This document shows, piece by piece, positions 22,992 to 29,960 of a stretch of 32,580 bases of DNA; positions within the stretch are counted from its first letter, which is position 1, and each line of letters begins with the position of its first letter. The notes under the pieces were generated by a model. The model was not told the origin of the DNA. It saw nothing but the letters and a program-made list of their open reading frames with translations, and did not search any database. The stretch is taken from contig CAMHDS010000025.1 of the NCBI GenBank assembly GCA_946183925.1, positions 1-32,580 on the forward strand, written 5' to 3'. This DNA is from an uncultured Fibrobacter sp. Its GTDB lineage: Bacteria; Fibrobacterota; Fibrobacteria; Fibrobacterales; Fibrobacteraceae. Both the position numbers and the translations under genes were made by a program.

Positions 22992-23437
22992 TTTTTTAGC
23001 GTTTCGATGAGTGTCTCGATACTGTCATCGGAGACTTCGTCAAGGCTCGGGTCGCATTCCTCGGCAAATGCATTGTATTCGTCGCAGAGTTTCTTCAGTT
23101 CGTCGGGGGTACAGAACGAACGCAGGTGCTCCGCAGAGCGGAAAATGCGTTTTCCCGTATCGACGTTATAGAAAGCCCGCCACATACCGTGAGCAGCCTC
23201 CTGTTCACGGTAGTCGGTAATATTGTGCATTGCGATATCAATGCCGTCGTGCTTGAACTCCAGCTGGTTATCGACTTTAGCCTTGCGGGTTTCGGAAAGC
23301 GTCAGCAGGCGGATTTCAATCTTGATATCCGGCCTGCCCGGCCAACTCACGACACGCTTGACATCGTGGGACGCCTTGATGCGGGCAATGAGTTCGTCGG
23401 GTTCGTCGTCGCGAATGGCTTTTTCGAGTTCCGTCAT
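22904..23437 (-). CDS. Tail assembly chaperone, Mu gp41/lambda G-like (unshifted form)
   Basis: A 177-residue protein in the chaperone position between tube and tape measure. It is acidic and helical: M-T-E-L-E-K-A-I-R-D-D-E-P-D-E-L, then D-I-K-I-E-I-R-L-L-T-L-S-E-T-R-K-A-K-V, and C-T-P-D-E-L-K-K-L-C-D-E-Y-N. Such chaperones coat the tape measure while the tube grows. Residues 147-149 (Leu-Lys-Lys) are encoded by a slippery run, so some ribosomes shift to the -1 frame. The start overlaps the tube gene stop (TAATG). Confidence 0.85.
   Translation of the reverse strand: MTELEKAIRDDEPDELIARIKASHDVKRVVSWPGRPDIKIEIRLLTLSETRKAKVDNQLEFKHDGIDIAMHNITDYREQEAAHGMWRAFYNVDTGKRIFRSAEHLRSFCTPDELKKLCDEYNAFAEECDPSLDEVSDDSIETLIETLKKTPDLVQLKVVSLNTAWKLVRTLVARLQA
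22990..22997 (-). promoter_or_regulatory. Programmed -1 frameshift site A_AAA_AAA
   Basis: On the minus strand CT-A-AAA-AAA-ACG carries eight consecutive A. In the zero frame it reads Leu147-Lys148-Lys149-Thr. Slipping back one base keeps both Lys tRNAs paired with AAA and enters the open frame described at 22815-22991. A_AAA_AAA is the standard bacterial slippery heptamer; the gene position is where Mu-like and lambdoid phages use frameshifting. Confidence 0.88.
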
Positions 23438-23787
23438 TAGCTTACCTTGCGTTTCCGGGCATAGAAGTCGAGCTGGGTTTCCTTGGCGGTCTTGCCGTCA
23501 ATGTCACCCGGAGTCTGTTTCAGGAGACGGCAACCGGTGAACACCACCTTCTTGCCACCCTTGTACTGCACGACAACAGTGGCATCGCTGGTTCCGGTCC
23601 AATCCCGGTCGGCACCACTGTCGGGCACGACGGTAAGCGAAAAACCGTATTTCGGCGGAACTTCCACCACGTCTTCGCCATCGGCGAGTTCCACGGTCTG
23701 GGCTTCTTCGATTTCGTTCTCCTTGAACTGCTTGAAGCCCGTAATCTTGTCGCCGTCAAGAACGACTGTAACTTGGGAAATCTTCAT
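23437..23787 (-). CDS. Tail tube protein, Mu gpM-like
   Basis: A 116-residue beta-rich protein directly after the sheath gene and before the chaperone, the invariant tube position. Strands include I-S-Q-V-T-V-V-L-D-G-D-K-I-T-G-F-K, Y-G-F-S-L-T-V-V-P, D-A-T-V-V-V-Q-Y-K-G-G-K-K-V-V-F-T-G-C-R and a final T-Q-L-D-F-Y-A-R-K-R. The length fits the short gpM-type tube proteins. AAGGAG lies 9-10 nt before the ATG. Hexameric rings would stack inside the sheath as the channel for DNA. Confidence 0.8.
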   Translation of the reverse strand: MKISQVTVVLDGDKITGFKQFKENEIEEAQTVELADGEDVVEVPPKYGFSLTVVPDSGADRDWTGTSDATVVVQYKGGKKVVFTGCRLLKQTPGDIDGKTAKETQLDFYARKRKVS

Positions 23788-23797
23788 GGTTCACTCC

Positions 23798-25231
23798 TTA
23801 GTTGAGGTAAAGGTCGATGGTGGAATAGATCTGGTTCAGGCCAGGCACGACAGGAGCCGGAATCTGGCAGAGCATACGGCCCGGTTCATCCTTCGATTCC
23901 TCGGTGATGAACTGGTCTGCGTATTTGTCAATGAAACGCAGAATCTGCACCCCTTCAAGGCTCTTTGCCACGGCGATGTTGTCTTCGTTCAGGGCATCGG
24001 GCAACAGCTCGTGGATGACCTTGTTCTTGTACTTCACCTTGTGCATGGCGAGAATGGAGTCTCGGAAATAGTCAAGGGAGGCGATAACACCCGTGTCAAT
24101 GAGCTTGGTGAAGCGGACGCCGTCCTTGGTGCTGCGAGTAGTCACGGCACGGACAATGCAAAGTTCGCTGTCGGTTTCTACCAGGGGAATCACGCCGCCA
24201 TAAAGCAGGGCGTCCTGCTCTTCGCCGCTCCACTTGTCGGCAATATCCGGGAGTCCGATGCCAGGGATCGGGAGCCCGTTCATGGGCTTGTTGGGCTGGG
24301 AATTGCTGGCAAAGATGGCGGCAAGGCCTGCGGCAATTTCCCAGGTAGTGGCGGGAATGGCGTTCTTGACTGCGGCAATGTGCAGACGTTCGCAGTTGAA
24401 GTCGGTTGCAAGGGAAATGGCATCGCTAGCCCCGTCAACGATTGTAGCCACAATGCCACGCTGGCCACGCTGTTCAAGCGGTTCAGCGGCCTGCATCAAG
24501 TGCGTCTTCAAGAGGGTCAAATTGGGCGCATCGGCCGTAGGGAGCACAATCAGGTGGAAACGTTCCGGGAAGGCTGCTGCAAGGGCGCTTTTCACGTCGA
24601 TTTCGCCTGTTCCCGCAGTAAGAATCGGGTCTGCTGCCGTGATATCGGTGGAAACGACCTCGACGGAGACGTTTACGCCACCCTTGGCGGCAGAAATGTA
24701 GGCACCGTTCGCCTTGGCGGTAAGGGTCACGACACCTTCCGCAGCTTCTGCGGTAAACGATGCGGCAACTTCGGCATTCAAGGCGGTGGCGATGCCGTTG
24801 GCGACATCCTCGGCAGTATCGCCGATTTTCACGCCCACATTGACCTTCTTGCCGTTATAGACGATGCGGACAAGTCCGCCAACCGTCGCGGCATCCTCGC
24901 CGGTCGGATTGGAAAGCGTGATGGTCCAGGTGGCGGGGGTACCCGCGGTAGCCTTGTGGCGCACCAGGGTAATCTGGGCGTACTTCCAGGCATTCTTTGC
25001 GGCCCTGTACATCTGGTGGAGTACCGAACCGGCCCCAGCGAGAGCGAGGACCTCGCTTTCGTTGTAGACCGCCGTGGGCTTTGCCTCTGCAAGGGTGCCG
25101 CCTTCGGCAATGTCGCCGACCAGAAGCACCTTCTGGATGTTCGCCGGGAGTCCGTTAGGGCCGGCAAAGTAGTTGTATTCCGAGTAGGAGCCCGGAATCA
25201 TGGTTTCCGGGATGTTGTTGGTCAGTGTCAT
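23798..25231 (-). CDS. Contractile tail sheath protein, Mu gpL-like
   Basis: A 477-residue protein. The N-terminus I-P-E-T-M-I-P-G-S-Y-S-E-Y-N and V-L-L-V-G-D-I-A-E-G-G-T-L-A-E-A-K-P is typical of gpL-type sheaths. A central Ala/Val-rich beta domain (about 100-190) is surface-exposed in this family. The conserved C-terminal part includes L-P-T-A-D-A-P-N-L-T-L-L, R-G-Q-R-G-I-V-A-T, L-L-Y-G-G-V-I-P-L, V-R-A-V-T-T-R-S-T-K-D-G and the final E-S-K-D-E-P-G-R-M. It forms the contracting outer cylinder and shows that the phage is a myovirus. The start overlaps the gp37-like stop (ATGA). Confidence 0.92.
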   Translation of the reverse strand: MTLTNNIPETMIPGSYSEYNYFAGPNGLPANIQKVLLVGDIAEGGTLAEAKPTAVYNESEVLALAGAGSVLHQMYRAAKNAWKYAQITLVRHKATAGTPATWTITLSNPTGEDAATVGGLVRIVYNGKKVNVGVKIGDTAEDVANGIATALNAEVAASFTAEAAEGVVTLTAKANGAYISAAKGGVNVSVEVVSTDITAADPILTAGTGEIDVKSALAAAFPERFHLIVLPTADAPNLTLLKTHLMQAAEPLEQRGQRGIVATIVDGASDAISLATDFNCERLHIAAVKNAIPATTWEIAAGLAAIFASNSQPNKPMNGLPIPGIGLPDIADKWSGEEQDALLYGGVIPLVETDSELCIVRAVTTRSTKDGVRFTKLIDTGVIASLDYFRDSILAMHKVKYKNKVIHELLPDALNEDNIAVAKSLEGVQILRFIDKYADQFITEESKDEPGRMLCQIPAPVVPGLNQIYSTIDLYLN

Positions 25232-25791
25232 GGTGTTTCTCCGTTATCAAAGTTCACTTTGGATGTAGTGAGTTCCTCGTGCGGTTCCTCTTCGCTCTTG
25301 AAGGAACTCCAGATAGAAAGCAGGTTGCGGTAGCTTGCCTCTTCTGTTTCAGGCGTCAGCGTGTACGCCGTTTCAAATTCAATTTCAGCGACAAGCAATG
25401 CTGCCGCAAGATGTTCGGGCGTGGTTACGTCCTTCCAGTTCTTGACCTTCAGCGGGTCAATTTCAAGCCCAAGGTCGTTGCCTTGCAGTTTCCAGACTAC
25501 GTGCTTGACGCAGGGGTGCAAAATGCGGCGGCGTTCCTTTTCTTTCGCTACATTCTTGACGACCAGGGTAACGATAATCTTGGATGTCACCTTAAGATTG
25601 TCAGTAGCGTCTTCTGTTTCGTAATCGCCCGACATGACCGCAACAGACATTCCCGGGCGAGAAAGAGTCGTGATTCCCGCCTGGATATCGATGGCCTTGA
25701 ACCAGAACGAATCCCTTTCCCTGGCGGGGATCTTGTCGTTTTCACCGCAAAAAAGATCTGATATTCTCTCTTCGATATCGAAATCGGTCAT
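25228..25791 (-). CDS. Mu gp37-like neck/tail completion protein (DUF1834 type)
   Basis: A 187-residue protein, immediately upstream of the sheath gene as gp37 is in Mu. It has a conserved-looking I-Q-A-G-I-T-T-L-S-R-P-G-M-S-V-A-V middle, and T-S-K-I-I-V-T-L-V-V-K-N-V-A-K-E-K-E-R-R-R-I-L-H-P-C-V strands near 90-115. A likely role is head-tail joining or tail terminator. It overlaps both neighbours by 4 nt. The family assignment rests on position plus general pattern. Confidence 0.65.
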   Translation of the reverse strand: MTDFDIEERISDLFCGENDKIPARERDSFWFKAIDIQAGITTLSRPGMSVAVMSGDYETEDATDNLKVTSKIIVTLVVKNVAKEKERRRILHPCVKHVVWKLQGNDLGLEIDPLKVKNWKDVTTPEHLAAALLVAEIEFETAYTLTPETEEASYRNLLSIWSSFKSEEEPHEELTTSKVNFDNGETP

Positions 25792-26234
25792 AAGGACCTC
25801 ATGGATTCAAGCGAGAAAATGGCAGGCCCGCCATCCAGCTTTGAAGAGACCTTGAAGCTGGATTCATCGACGGGGCCTATTTCGTCAATCCCTATGGAAA
25901 CTTCACCTTCGGCGATTCGCTTCAAGAGGGCTATGGCGTTATTGTAGCGGAGCTTCATCCCTTCGGTGATGTTCATCTCCGTCAGGCGCTCGTAAAGGTT
26001 GTAAATCGTCAGGTCAACGCAAATCATGCGAAGCACTCTCGGAATACGCGGAAGCGGCAACCTGAAACGCTTGCCTATATAGGCGTCAATCAGGGTAGAA
26101 CTTTCCTCGATGGCCTTGACCACGATGTTCTCCTTGATTTCACCGTCGGCATTTGGCGTGAGGTCGTCGGTGACCTCCACCAAACGCGCGTCAGGCACGT
26201 GCCCCCGTATATCGTCGAGAGTGCAGTAGTTCAT
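25788..26234 (-). CDS. Mu gp36-like head-completion protein (DUF1320)
   Basis: A 148-residue protein: M-N-Y-C-T-L-D-D-I-R-G-H-V-P at the N-terminus, I-E-E-S-S-T-L-I-D-A-Y-I-G-K-R-F-R-L-P-L near 43-62, then I-C-V-D-L-T-I-Y-N-L-Y-E-R-L and Y-N-N-A-I-A-L-L-K-R-I-A-E-G. This matches the DUF1320/gp36 family of small helical head-tail connector proteins (D-x-Y-L-x-x-R-Y-x-L-P-L). It lies between the capsid and gp37-like genes, as in Mu. Confidence 0.85.
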   Translation of the reverse strand: MNYCTLDDIRGHVPDARLVEVTDDLTPNADGEIKENIVVKAIEESSTLIDAYIGKRFRLPLPRIPRVLRMICVDLTIYNLYERLTEMNITEGMKLRYNNAIALLKRIAEGEVSIGIDEIGPVDESSFKVSSKLDGGPAIFSLESMRSL

Positions 26235-26243
26235 TGGCTTACC

Positions 26244-27323
26244 TTAGGCAGTCTTGAGGACGTCCTTGAGGAGAATGCCAGCACCCGGAGCGGTCACCAG
26301 TTCAGCCTGGTAGAAACCAGCCTTCACGATTTCGCCGCCCTTGAGGCCAATCTTCTTGTCTTCGATGACTTCCACGTAGCGTTCGCCGACCTGGGCAGTC
26401 ATACCCCAGGCAAGACCTTCCTTCAAGTCGGAAAGTTCTTCCTGGTAGTGGGCAAAGATGTTTTCGCCCCAGCAAGAGGTGAGATCAGGCTTCTTCGGGT
26501 TCTTGCGGGTGTTCACGCGGGCCTGACCGACGATGATGCGGTCAACCTCGAAGAGGTCCGCAATCTGTTCACGGGTAGCGACACCGGAGCCGTTGTTGGT
26601 GGGCCAGATGGCGTTAATCACGGACTTGTCGGTACGCAGCTTGTAGAACACCTTGGAACTCATGCCAAGCACGTTCGGACGCACAAGGGCGGATTCCATC
26701 ATATCCATAATCAGCTCGAAGATGTTGGAACCTTCAGCACCGATCTTTTCAGAAGCAGAAAGGGTCTTGACCTGCGAGGATTCATAGTTGGCTGCATCCT
26801 GAACGATTTTCGCAATGCGGATTTCCCTGTCCAGGAGAATACGGTCAATCAGGTTCTCGATGGTCTTATTGACGAAGCGGTCCTTGTTCTTCACCTGGTC
26901 AAGGTCTTCGTAGGGAACGGGAGTCTGCAAGCCGTAAGCCTTGGCAAGCCCTGCAATCTCTTCACCGCCAAAATACACGACATTCGGAGCGGACATTCGG
27001 CCCACCTGGGTATCCTGGGCACCGAAGGCGTCGCCCATGTTCCTGCGGAAATACTTGAATGCGAGTTCGTTACCGTCAAGCTGCTTGATTGGCATCACCT
27101 CGTCGGCAATCAGGCGACCGTTCTTGAATGCGGTCACAAGACCGGTCTGCTGTTCGCCAAGGGGCAGGATGGTGGCAAAGCTCGCGCCTGCGCTACCAAA
27201 GCCCAGAGAATCGACGATAAACTGCGGAACGCCGCAGGCGGTAAGCGCGTCGCCACCTGCAAAGGCGCAGACGGTAAGCGCAAAGGTGATGAGGAAAAGA
27301 GCGATCTTGGTCATTTTCTTCAT
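26244..27323 (-). CDS. Major capsid protein with signal-peptide-like N-terminus
   Basis: A 359-residue protein in the major head position, after protease/scaffold and decoration genes. The body (A-F-K-Y-F-R-R-N-M-G-D-A-F-G...V-N-K-T-I-E-N-L-I-D-R-I-L-L-D-R-E-I-R-I-A-K-I-V...R-P-N-V-L-G-M-S-S-K-V-F-Y-K-L...V-D-R-I-I-V-G-Q-A-R-V-N-T) fits HK97-fold capsid proteins of Mu-like and major-capsid-E-type phages. Oddly the first 22 residues (MKKMTKIALFLITFALTVCA) form a positively charged start, a hydrophobic stretch and a possible cleavage site. AAGGAG 9 nt upstream supports this start. The N-terminus is probably removed during head maturation, or marks membrane-associated assembly. Confidence 0.82.
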   Translation of the reverse strand: MKKMTKIALFLITFALTVCAFAGGDALTACGVPQFIVDSLGFGSAGASFATILPLGEQQTGLVTAFKNGRLIADEVMPIKQLDGNELAFKYFRRNMGDAFGAQDTQVGRMSAPNVVYFGGEEIAGLAKAYGLQTPVPYEDLDQVKNKDRFVNKTIENLIDRILLDREIRIAKIVQDAANYESSQVKTLSASEKIGAEGSNIFELIMDMMESALVRPNVLGMSSKVFYKLRTDKSVINAIWPTNNGSGVATREQIADLFEVDRIIVGQARVNTRKNPKKPDLTSCWGENIFAHYQEELSDLKEGLAWGMTAQVGERYVEVIEDKKIGLKGGEIVKAGFYQAELVTAPGAGILLKDVLKTA

Positions 27324-27326
27324 GGG

Positions 27327-27923
27327 TTATGCTCCTTCGTTGGAATTTTCAGGTTCAGTGGGTTCAGTGGGCGTTTCGCCACCTTCAGTTCCACTGGTTT
27401 CAGGTTCAGTGGGTTCGGTGGGCGTTTCGTCGCCAGTGGTTGTATCGCCACCTTCGGTGTTTGTCGGGGTGTCGTTGCCACCTGCGGGTGTGTCATCACC
27501 AGTGGAAGGCGTTTCGCCACCTTCGGGTTCAGTAGGTTCAGTGGGTTCGCTAGGCGTTTCGTCGCCAGTGGATGCCGTCGCAGAAGAACCGGCGCAGTCC
27601 ACCTTGATGCGGACCACATCGCCTTCGGAGCCCGAATCAAGGGCCACGATGCCGGACACACCTTCGGCAGGAACACCGCGACCTTCGGCATCGGAAGAGA
27701 GTGCCTGGCCGTAGGTCACGTCGGCACCCAGTTCCACATGGCCGATACCGTCGTGCTGCACATCGACGCGGTTGCCTTCCTTGACATCCACATCCATGGA
27801 CACGCCAAGCACGGCATCGCCGGAACCTGCAAGTTTAACATTGCCTTGGGCTTCGCCAGCCTTGACGAAGCGGAAAGCGGGGACGGCGGTTTCCGCCGTA
27901 AAGTTGAGGATATTGCCCTTCAT
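27327..27923 (-). CDS. DUF2190-type capsid decoration protein with repetitive T/P/E/G tail
   Basis: A 198-residue protein from the ATG at 27923 (AAGGAG 5-6 nt upstream; longer in-frame starts lie inside the upstream gene). Residues 1-115 match DUF2190/head-decoration proteins: A-F-R-F-V-K-A-G-E-A-Q-G-N-V-K, V-L-G-V-S-M-D-V-D-V-K-E-G, V-D-V-Q-H-D-G-I, and G-Q-A-L-S-S-D-A-E-G-R-G. From about 120 to 198 the protein is a low-complexity tail built of units such as GDETPTEPTEPE and GGETPT, very acidic and free of aromatic residues. It likely decorates the capsid surface, with the tail exposed. It ends 3 nt before the capsid gene start. Confidence 0.72.
   Translation of the reverse strand: MKGNILNFTAETAVPAFRFVKAGEAQGNVKLAGSGDAVLGVSMDVDVKEGNRVDVQHDGIGHVELGADVTYGQALSSDAEGRGVPAEGVSGIVALDSGSEGDVVRIKVDCAGSSATASTGDETPSEPTEPTEPEGGETPSTGDDTPAGGNDTPTNTEGGDTTTGDETPTEPTEPETSGTEGGETPTEPTEPENSNEGA
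27338..27560 (-). repeat. In-gene tandem repeats encoding the T/P/E tail
   Basis: GGTTCAGTGGGTTCAGTGGGCGTTTCG and variants recur at about 27350-27372, 27400-27430 and 27525-27562, separated by CACCTTC/CACCAGTGG units. The repeats are 6-, 9- and longer-unit multiples of 3, so length changes by slippage would keep the frame. Confidence 0.7.
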
Positions 27924-27933
27924 CAGGTACTCC

Positions 27934-29223
27934 TTATTGATTGTAACATTCTTCAGCAGCTTCGGCGAAACTGAGCTTGCGCCCCTTTGCCAGCTGTTCA
28001 TCGTGATACTTGCCGATGCGTACCGCCGCAGATTCCTTTCCCGGAACAGATGCTGGCGCAAATTCGCCAAACGAAACGATTTTCGGCATCGCCTTGACCG
28101 CTTCATCCAGGATTTGCATCGGGTTGATTCTCTCGTCACCTTCGCCAAAGCAGCCTTCGCCATCGACGGGCAGGGCCTGCATAGCGCCAAAGACCTTCAT
28201 GAGGTTGTCTTTCATGATCTGGGTGCAGCGGCCCTCTGCAATGGCGTTGTCCAAAGTCTCCGAGAATGCCGCCTCAGCCTTCTGGCGCTGCGCCGCAAGC
28301 TTGTCGGCCTTGAGAGCCTCGTTTTCGGCCTTGAGTGCGGCATTCTCTTCGCTCAGTCGCGCCGCTTCGCTAGAATTGCCTTCCGGGATAGATGCGGTTG
28401 GCTCGTCGTGAGGGGGCGTTGTAGGCTGAGGATCCTGCTTCCCGTTCTCCGGCGAATCAGGACCAGGTTCATTCGGTTCACCGAAAGAAGCGGTAGATTC
28501 CGCAGGCTTCTCCACGACAGGCTTCGGCTGTTCCGGGAAGTCCTTCGCGTTCTTCAAGACGCTTTCGACTTCTTCAATATCCTTGATGGCATATTCCGGG
28601 AAAACCTTGTCGGCGGCCTCGATGCCGTCTTTTTCGATAAGCTGTTCGCGCTGGCTGCGGAACATGCGGCCAATGCCGCTAATCTTGTACACCAGCGATT
28701 CAAAAACACTGCGCGGCACCAGGCGGTCCCAGGCAAACGGCTCCGCAAAGACGCTCACGTCCTGCTCGGTGGCATCCTTGTCCTGGTCGGCAAACATACC
28801 TTCGCCGAAACAGAGCGGAGCCATCCCTTTCATAGCCGGAGCGTGCGCACCGAGAGCGCCCAGGTGACGCAGACCCTTTTTCAAGTTGCTGTAAATGGCT
28901 GCGGAAAGATACTTGAAGCCGCCCTTCTTCACCTCTTCGGCAAAGTCCGGGTTCACGTCGTCGAGCTTTACCTTCAGCACGTTGTCTTCCACCTTGGAAT
29001 CGACGATCGAGGCTACACGCGGATCGTCAAGTTGCGGGTGGCCCTTGACCATCGGCGGCTGGTAACCGGCGTCAAGCTGGTTGTGGATACCTTCGTTGAG
29101 GTCGTTCAAGTCCGATTCGCTGAACTCGTGTTCTTTGCCAGCCATGTCGGTCACCTTGCCGACCTTGAAGGCTTCGACCCACGGTTCCTTCAAATCTTCC
29201 GATTTCAGAATTTTGTCTTTCAT
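27934..29223 (-). CDS. Mu I-like head maturation protease and scaffold
   Basis: A 429-residue protein, first gene of the leftward arm. Residues about 1-150 match the Mu I protein family: W-V-E-A-F-K-V-G-K-V-T, L-N-D-L-N-E-G-I, P-P-M-V-K-G-H-P-Q-L-D-D-P-R-V-A, D-F-A-E-E-V-K-K-G-G-F-K-Y-L-S-A-A-I-Y, and L-G-A-L-G-A-H-A-P-A-M-K-G-M. A Pro/Glu-rich linker (about 230-272) and a clear coiled coil (A-A-R-L-S-E-E-N-A-A-L-K-A-E-N-E-A-L-K-A-D-K-L, about 277-299) lead to a helical C-terminus suited to scaffolding. In Mu the C-terminal part is also made alone (Z scaffold); a similar internal start is possible but not proven. Confidence 0.85.
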   Translation of the reverse strand: MKDKILKSEDLKEPWVEAFKVGKVTDMAGKEHEFSESDLNDLNEGIHNQLDAGYQPPMVKGHPQLDDPRVASIVDSKVEDNVLKVKLDDVNPDFAEEVKKGGFKYLSAAIYSNLKKGLRHLGALGAHAPAMKGMAPLCFGEGMFADQDKDATEQDVSVFAEPFAWDRLVPRSVFESLVYKISGIGRMFRSQREQLIEKDGIEAADKVFPEYAIKDIEEVESVLKNAKDFPEQPKPVVEKPAESTASFGEPNEPGPDSPENGKQDPQPTTPPHDEPTASIPEGNSSEAARLSEENAALKAENEALKADKLAAQRQKAEAAFSETLDNAIAEGRCTQIMKDNLMKVFGAMQALPVDGEGCFGEGDERINPMQILDEAVKAMPKIVSFGEFAPASVPGKESAAVRIGKYHDEQLAKGRKLSFAEAAEECYNQ

Positions 29224-29258
29224 GGCCTCAAAGATACCCGAATAAAAGCGAACGAGGA

Positions 29259-29273
29259 CATGACATTGTCATG
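29259..29273. promoter_or_regulatory. Palindrome in the divergent phage promoter region
   Basis: CATGACA-T-TGTCATG is a perfect dyad in the 96-bp spacer between the two phage arms, and a further half-site ATGTCA follows at 29278-29283. A dimeric phage regulator, such as a late activator of the Mor/C kind or a repressor, is the likely ligand because the site could control both directions. No clear -10/-35 pair is visible beside it, as expected for activator-dependent late promoters. Confidence 0.6.
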
Positions 29274-29319
29274 CCCTATGTCAGAGCCTATTGGGTAACT
29301 TTGCGAGGAGGTATATACC

Positions 29320-29556
29320 ATGGATAAAACTTTCTGGCAAGAAGCATTGAAACAGTTCGGCGTGGGCATTGTCTTCGCCGTCATGCTAGCCATCTTCTAC
29401 ACAAACGAAAACGCAAAGTGGGAAAAGAACGCCGCAAATGACCAGGTGCGCTGGGAAGCAGTGCTGAAACAGTACAGCGACGACCAGAAAAGGGCCCTCG
29501 AAACGATACGCGCCTGCTGTGCCGAAAACCACGCTACGCCCGGGAGAATGCCATGA
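29320..29556 (+). CDS. Small phage membrane protein of unknown role
   Basis: A 78-residue protein with one membrane segment (V-G-I-V-F-A-V-M-L-A-I-F-Y-T, about 14-28) followed by a charged helical tail (W-E-A-V-L-K-Q-Y-S-D-D-Q-K-R-A-L-E-T) and two adjacent Cys near residues 67-68. GAGGAGG lies 8 nt before the ATG, the strongest ribosome site of the prophage. It overlaps the terminase small subunit gene (ATGA). The topology suits a holin, a spanin-like or an accessory protein; no family is recognised. Confidence 0.65.
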   Translation: MDKTFWQEALKQFGVGIVFAVMLAIFYTNENAKWEKNAANDQVRWEAVLKQYSDDQKRALETIRACCAENHATPGRMP

Positions 29557-29960
29557 GCAAGTCCGAACTCAAGCCCAAGGCGAAAGAATTTTACACCATT
29601 CACCAGATGAGCCTAGCTGACATTAGCCGCCGGCTCAACATCTCCACGCGCACCCTTCAGAACTGGAAATCTGAAGAACACTGGGACGAAGCACGTGCCG
29701 AAATCAGCGGCAGCGAAAAGAACTTTCACGCGCAGCTGTTCGAGCTGGGCGAAGTAATGGCCCGCAAGATCAAGCAGGACGAACTTGACGGTGTAAAGGT
29801 TGCTGCCGAACGCTACACCGCACTCCAGCGAATCATAGACACCGCCGAACACGCCCGCAAGTACGAGGCCGTGGCACCAAAGAAGAACAAGTCGGAGCTT
29901 TCCCCGGAAGAACGTGCCAAGAAGGCTCTTGAAGAAATCAAGAAACACCTGGGCGTATAA
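29553..29960 (+). CDS. Terminase small subunit, Mu gp27-like (DUF1804 type)
   Basis: A 135-residue protein. An N-terminal helix-turn-helix (M-S-L-A-D-I-S-R-R-L-N-I-S-T-R-T-L-Q-N-W-K, residues about 20-40) followed by E-E-H-W-D-E-A-R matches the gp27/small-terminase pattern. Helices follow and a Lys/Glu-rich C-terminus (S-P-E-E-R-A-K-K-A-L-E-E-I-K-K-H-L-G). It would recognise phage ends and recruit the large subunit. Its stop overlaps the gp28-like start by one base. Confidence 0.85.
   Translation: MSKSELKPKAKEFYTIHQMSLADISRRLNISTRTLQNWKSEEHWDEARAEISGSEKNFHAQLFELGEVMARKIKQDELDGVKVAAERYTALQRIIDTAEHARKYEAVAPKKNKSELSPEERAKKALEEIKKHLGV

Noticed and set aside
23483..25333. 616-codon plus-strand ORF opposite the tube and sheath genes
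   Set aside because: It is antisense to well-supported structural genes; long opposite frames arise from codon bias, and the translation has no recognisable domain.
26199..27974. 591-codon plus-strand ORF opposite the capsid and decoration genes
   Set aside because: Antisense shadow; its repetitive FSGF/FRFSG region is the complement of the T/P/E repeats.
27772..29298. 508-codon plus-strand ORF opposite the protease/scaffold gene
   Set aside because: Antisense shadow of a gene with clear Mu I-type features; Arg/Leu/Phe-rich composition and no ribosome site.
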